A stretch of DNA of 64,000 nt. Origin: Streptomyces formicae (GTDB lineage: Bacteria > Actinomycetota > Actinomycetes > Streptomycetales > Streptomycetaceae). A model generated the notes under the pieces. It made no database searches. It was not told the origin of the DNA and saw only the letters and a list, made by a program, of their open reading frames with translations. The DNA lies in contig NZ_CP071872.1 in NCBI RefSeq assembly GCF_022647665.1, forward strand, positions 1,426,001 to 1,490,000, given 5' to 3'. This document shows positions 61,152 through 64,000 of this stretch, one piece after another (positions within the stretch are counted from its first letter, which is position 1; each line of letters opens with the position of its first letter). The position numbers and the translations under genes are program-made.

Positions 61152-62524
61152 CCACGGCGCGCATGATTTCGGTCCGAACCCGTCGCCTATCGGTCAGTTG
61201 GCCGGGAGCCTGGTTTGCCGGTGCGCGTGCGCTGGGATGGGACCGCCACGACCGGCAACGGAGGCGGGGTCACGGGAGCCGAGCGGCGACGGGCAGCGAC
61301 GGGGGTGCCGGAGTGGGTGCCGGAGCGGGACACCGGCCGACGCCGGAGCAGCCGGACGCGCGCACGCGGGCGAGGCCGTTCGGCCAGTTCGTCGTCAAGA
61401 TGCACAGCCGCTGCAACCTGGCCTGCCGGTACTGCTACCTCTACGCGGGCCCCGACCACGGCTGGCGCGACCGCCCCGCCGTACCGGCCAGGGCCACCCT
61501 GGACCGTACGGCCGAGCGCATCGCCGAGCACGCCGCGCACCACCGCCTGAGCCGGGTCTCCCTTGTCCTGCACGGCGGCGAACCCCTCCTCGCCGGCACC
61601 GCCCTCCTCGGACACCTCACGGAGCGCACCCGCGCGCTGGTCCCCGGTGCCTGCACCGTCCACCCCGTCGTCCAGACCAACGCCACGCTGCTCACCGAGC
61701 CCCGGCTGCGCGGTCTCGCCCGGCACGGCATCCGCGTCGGTGTCAGCCTCGACGGCGGCCTCGCCGCCCACAACGGCGCACGCGTCGACCACGCGGGCCG
61801 GCCCTCCTGGCCCGCGGCCGTCCGCGGGCTGCGGCTCCTCGCGGAGCGCCGTCCGGCGCTGTACGCGGGCGTCCTCAGCGTCGTCGACCTGCGAACCGAC
61901 CCCGCCGAGGCGTACGAGTCGTTGCTCGCGCTGCGCCCGCCCGCCCTCGATCTGCTGCTGCCGCACGGCAACTGGACGGCGCCGCCCCCCGGACTGCCGT
62001 CGGACGAAGCCCCGTACGGGGACTGGCTGTGCACGGTCTTCGACCTGTGGTGGGCCGGCGACGGGCGGGCCACCCGCATCCGGCTCTTCGAGGAGTGCAT
62101 CGCGCTGCTGCTCGGCGCCCCGGCGGCGACGGAGTCGCTCGGCACCCAGCCGTTCACCTCCGTCGTCGTGGAGACCGACGGCAGCATCGAGCAGACCGAC
62201 TCCCTCAAGTCCGCCTACGAAGGCGCCGCGGCCACCGGCCTCGACGTCTTCCGGCACAGCTTCGACGAGGCTCTGCGCCACCCGGGCGTCGCCGCCCGCC
62301 AGTCCGGCACCGCCGCCCTCTCCGAGGTCTGCCGCGGCTGCTCCCTGGTGGCGGTCTGCGGCGGCGGCCAGTACCCGCACCGGTACCGGCGCGGCCACGG
62401 CTTCCGCAACCCCTCCGTCTTCTGCGCCGATCTGCAACGCCTCATCCGCCATGCCGCGTCCCGGGTGGGCGCCGCGGCCGCGACGGCCGGCTCCGGCACG
62501 GCCGTCTCCGGTGGCGGCCGATGA
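61148..62524 (+). CDS. fxsB: FxsB-type radical SAM/SPASM peptide maturase
   Basis: A 458-residue radical SAM enzyme (from GTG 61148). The [4Fe-4S] site is CNLACRYC with Cys89, Cys93 and Cys96, preceded by FGQFVVKMHSR. Further hallmarks are VLHGGEPLL, QTNATLL and VSLDGG. A Cys-rich C-terminal segment (VCRGCSLVAVCGGGQYPHRY) would bind an auxiliary cluster. It should crosslink the upstream FxSxx peptide. The first 70 residues look non-conserved; GTG 61313 could be the true start, but the GTGA overlap favours 61148. It overlaps the next gene by 4 bp. Confidence 0.9.
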   Translation: MTTARMISVRTRRLSVSWPGAWFAGARALGWDRHDRQRRRGHGSRAATGSDGGAGVGAGAGHRPTPEQPDARTRARPFGQFVVKMHSRCNLACRYCYLYAGPDHGWRDRPAVPARATLDRTAERIAEHAAHHRLSRVSLVLHGGEPLLAGTALLGHLTERTRALVPGACTVHPVVQTNATLLTEPRLRGLARHGIRVGVSLDGGLAAHNGARVDHAGRPSWPAAVRGLRLLAERRPALYAGVLSVVDLRTDPAEAYESLLALRPPALDLLLPHGNWTAPPPGLPSDEAPYGDWLCTVFDLWWAGDGRATRIRLFEECIALLLGAPAATESLGTQPFTSVVVETDGSIEQTDSLKSAYEGAAATGLDVFRHSFDEALRHPGVAARQSGTAALSEVCRGCSLVAVCGGGQYPHRYRRGHGFRNPSVFCADLQRLIRHAASRVGAAAATAGSGTAVSGGGR

Positions 62525-63930
62525 GCCGCGGGCTCCGCTCCCTCACCGAGGCACAGGTGCGCGAGCTCGGACGCACCGGGGGCAGTCCGGCCGTGCTCGA
62601 CCGGCTCGCTGCCGACCAGGACGCCCGGCGGCTCCTCCTGCTGCGGGCCGTCCTCGACAGTGCCGAGTCCGCGCCGCGCGACAGGCTGCCTCCCGCCGCG
62701 CTCGCCCGGCTGCGGCTGCACTGGACGGTTCTGGAGGAGGCGGACCGCGCGGACCGGGCCGCGACCCGGACCGTGCTCCACTACCCGCTGCTCGGCCCGT
62801 GGGCCCAGCGGTGTCTGCGTCTCCTCGCGGCGCCCCGGGCACCCACCGGGAGCACACGGGAGGCCGACCACCTCGGTGCCGTCGCAGCCGCCGCGGCCGT
62901 CCGCGCCGGACTGCACCGCACCTTCCGGCTGGTGGCCCGCGGCGGACGGCTCGCCCTGCCCACCCTCGGCGTCCTCGACCTCCACGGCGCGCCCGGCGCA
63001 CCCCCGTCCCCGCTGGTCGAACTCGTCACCGACGACGGCACCCTGACCGTCCTCCCGCCCGCCGCCCCGCCCGTGGTCGTCCGGCCCGCTGCCGCCGGCG
63101 GCCGGCCGTCCGCCGACCCGCGCTGGATCCCCGTGCACCTGCTGCGCGCGTCGGCCGGGACCGTGCTGCTGGACGACCTCGACCTGTACCGGACGGCGGA
63201 CAGCGGGCTGGAACGCCACGGACTCGCCCCCGCCGAAGCCCTCGGCAAGGAGCCGCGCGACCGCTGGGAGGAGGCATGGGCCTCGGTCGCCCCGCTGCTG
63301 GCCGTGGGCGGCCGGCAGCGGCTCGACGACCTGACCCTGCTGCGCTGTCTCGTCCCGCTGGCGCCGCCGCCCGGTGCCGCCACGGCCGGCGGCGGCCCCC
63401 TGCACTGCAGCGGCACCCGTCGCGAGGCGTTCGGGGCGGTGCTGAGCAGCACCCCGCAGAGCCCCGCGTTCCTCGCCGCGACGCTCGTCCACGAGCTCCA
63501 CCACATCAAGCTGTCGGCGCTCGCCGAGCTCGCGCCGCTCCACACCGCGGACGGCCGCCCCCGGCACTGGGCGCCGTGGCGGCCCGACCCCAGGCCCTTC
63601 GACGGCCTGCTCCAGGGTACCTACTCGCACGCCGCGCTCGCCGACTACTGGCAGAGGTTCGCCCTGCACACCACCGACCCGGCCCTGCGCGACCTGGCCT
63701 GGGCCGAGCACGCACGCTGCCGCGAGCAGGTGACCGCCGTCCTGCCGGTGATCGCGGGCTCCCGCAGCCTCACACCCGCCGGCCGCGTCCTCACCGACGA
63801 GCTCCTGGCCCACCACACCGCGCTCGGCGCACGGCCCGCGCCCGCCGGGCACCGGGCGCGCGCCGCCGCGTACGTGGCCACCGCGCGCGCCGCCTGGCAG
63901 CGCCGCCACCCGGCCGCACCGGGTGGCTGA
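62521..63930 (+). CDS. HExxH-type peptide hydroxylase-like protein
   Basis: A 469-residue protein of the HEXXH-motif family encoded beside FxsB enzymes. The motif is HELHH at residues 324-328 in TLVHELHHIKLSAL. Despite the metalloprotease-like motif, the family has been recast as alpha-ketoglutarate/iron peptide beta-hydroxylases acting on RiPP precursors; this is from memory of recent reannotation. The N-terminal 290 residues are helical and repeat-like. ATGA overlap with fxsB implies joint action on the FxSxx peptide. Confidence 0.85.
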   Translation: MSRGLRSLTEAQVRELGRTGGSPAVLDRLAADQDARRLLLLRAVLDSAESAPRDRLPPAALARLRLHWTVLEEADRADRAATRTVLHYPLLGPWAQRCLRLLAAPRAPTGSTREADHLGAVAAAAAVRAGLHRTFRLVARGGRLALPTLGVLDLHGAPGAPPSPLVELVTDDGTLTVLPPAAPPVVVRPAAAGGRPSADPRWIPVHLLRASAGTVLLDDLDLYRTADSGLERHGLAPAEALGKEPRDRWEEAWASVAPLLAVGGRQRLDDLTLLRCLVPLAPPPGAATAGGGPLHCSGTRREAFGAVLSSTPQSPAFLAATLVHELHHIKLSALAELAPLHTADGRPRHWAPWRPDPRPFDGLLQGTYSHAALADYWQRFALHTTDPALRDLAWAEHARCREQVTAVLPVIAGSRSLTPAGRVLTDELLAHHTALGARPAPAGHRARAAAYVATARAAWQRRHPAAPGG

Positions 63931-64000
63931 AGGGAGTGTGTGCGTAGTCACGGGCCGTAGTCGCGGTGTAGGTTCGGGCCCGCAGATCACGATCTGATGG

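Noticed and set aside
61096..62520. Long in-frame upstream extension of the HExxH protein
   Set aside because: The extension runs through fxsB in another frame and is Arg/Pro-rich noise; the ATGA overlap at 62521 marks the real start.
61563..63947. 794-residue + strand open frame in a third frame
   Set aside because: It overlaps both fxsB and the HExxH gene and has no family features.

Overview
The window is high-GC actinobacterial DNA from a Streptomyces chromosome. Support comes from the strong G/C bias at third codon positions, frequent GTG starts, WhiB/Wbl, EshA, nickel superoxide dismutase and snapalysin genes, and DasR-type operators. From memory, the backbone order (das transporter, nagB, SIS protein, PdtaS-like kinase, wblE, diacylglycerol kinase, sigH and its anti-sigma gene, eshA and polyprenyl synthase, sodN/sodX, amino-acid ABC transporter, malic enzyme) matches the S. 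coelicolor region around SCO5232-SCO5261. I could not check this by alignment.

Layout. 1-4.65 kb: aminosugar uptake operon (partial dasA, dasB, dasC, GH3 hexosaminidase). 4.8-7.8 kb: OmpR/sensor-kinase pair followed by two small exported proteins. 8.0-11.9 kb: compact three-gene terpenoid cluster (polyprenyl diphosphate synthase, class II terpene cyclase, P450) with no class I cyclase. 12.0-15.3 kb: Tat-exported PHP hydrolase, then nagB and a SIS-domain protein diverging over a DasR-like site. 15.3-24.6 kb: PdtaS-like kinase behind further DasR-like sites, wblE, lipid kinase, sigH with its anti-sigma factor, UBP zinc finger, Na+/H+ antiporter, PLP enzyme, amidase. 24.8-27.4 kb: EshA (family 2 encapsulin with a cyclic-nucleotide-binding-like domain) and its linked polyprenyl synthase. 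27.5-32.2 kb: small enzymes, snpA/snpR protease pair, a frameshifted DinB-like gene.

32.3-38.3 kb is a small integrated element at the 3' end of sodN. It is bounded by two exact 102-bp direct repeats and carries a truncated tyrosine integrase. Its cargo is a DUF4238 protein, an ASCH protein, a frameshifted class I aminoacyl-tRNA-synthetase-like gene, an anti-sigma-type ATPase, an XRE/TPR regulator and a methyltransferase. Four 12-bp-spaced repeats lie in the divergent promoter region. 38.3-53.5 kb: sodN/sodX, CGNR regulator, methyltransferase, amino-acid ABC transporter with mosaic codon usage, malic enzyme, PhoD phosphatase, oxidoreductase, HTH/Clp-N pair, PadR/DUF4097 pair.

53.6-63.9 kb is the most striking part, a nearly gapless run of translationally coupled genes. 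Trypco1, trypsin-VMAP, MoxR ATPase and vWA/SAV_2336 genes form a ternary conflict-type module. It is followed by a 71-residue FxSxx-COOH precursor peptide, an FxsB-type radical SAM maturase and an HExxH-type peptide hydroxylase. This couples a protease/ATPase sensing module to a ribosomally made, post-translationally modified peptide. No tRNA, rRNA or CRISPR array was seen.
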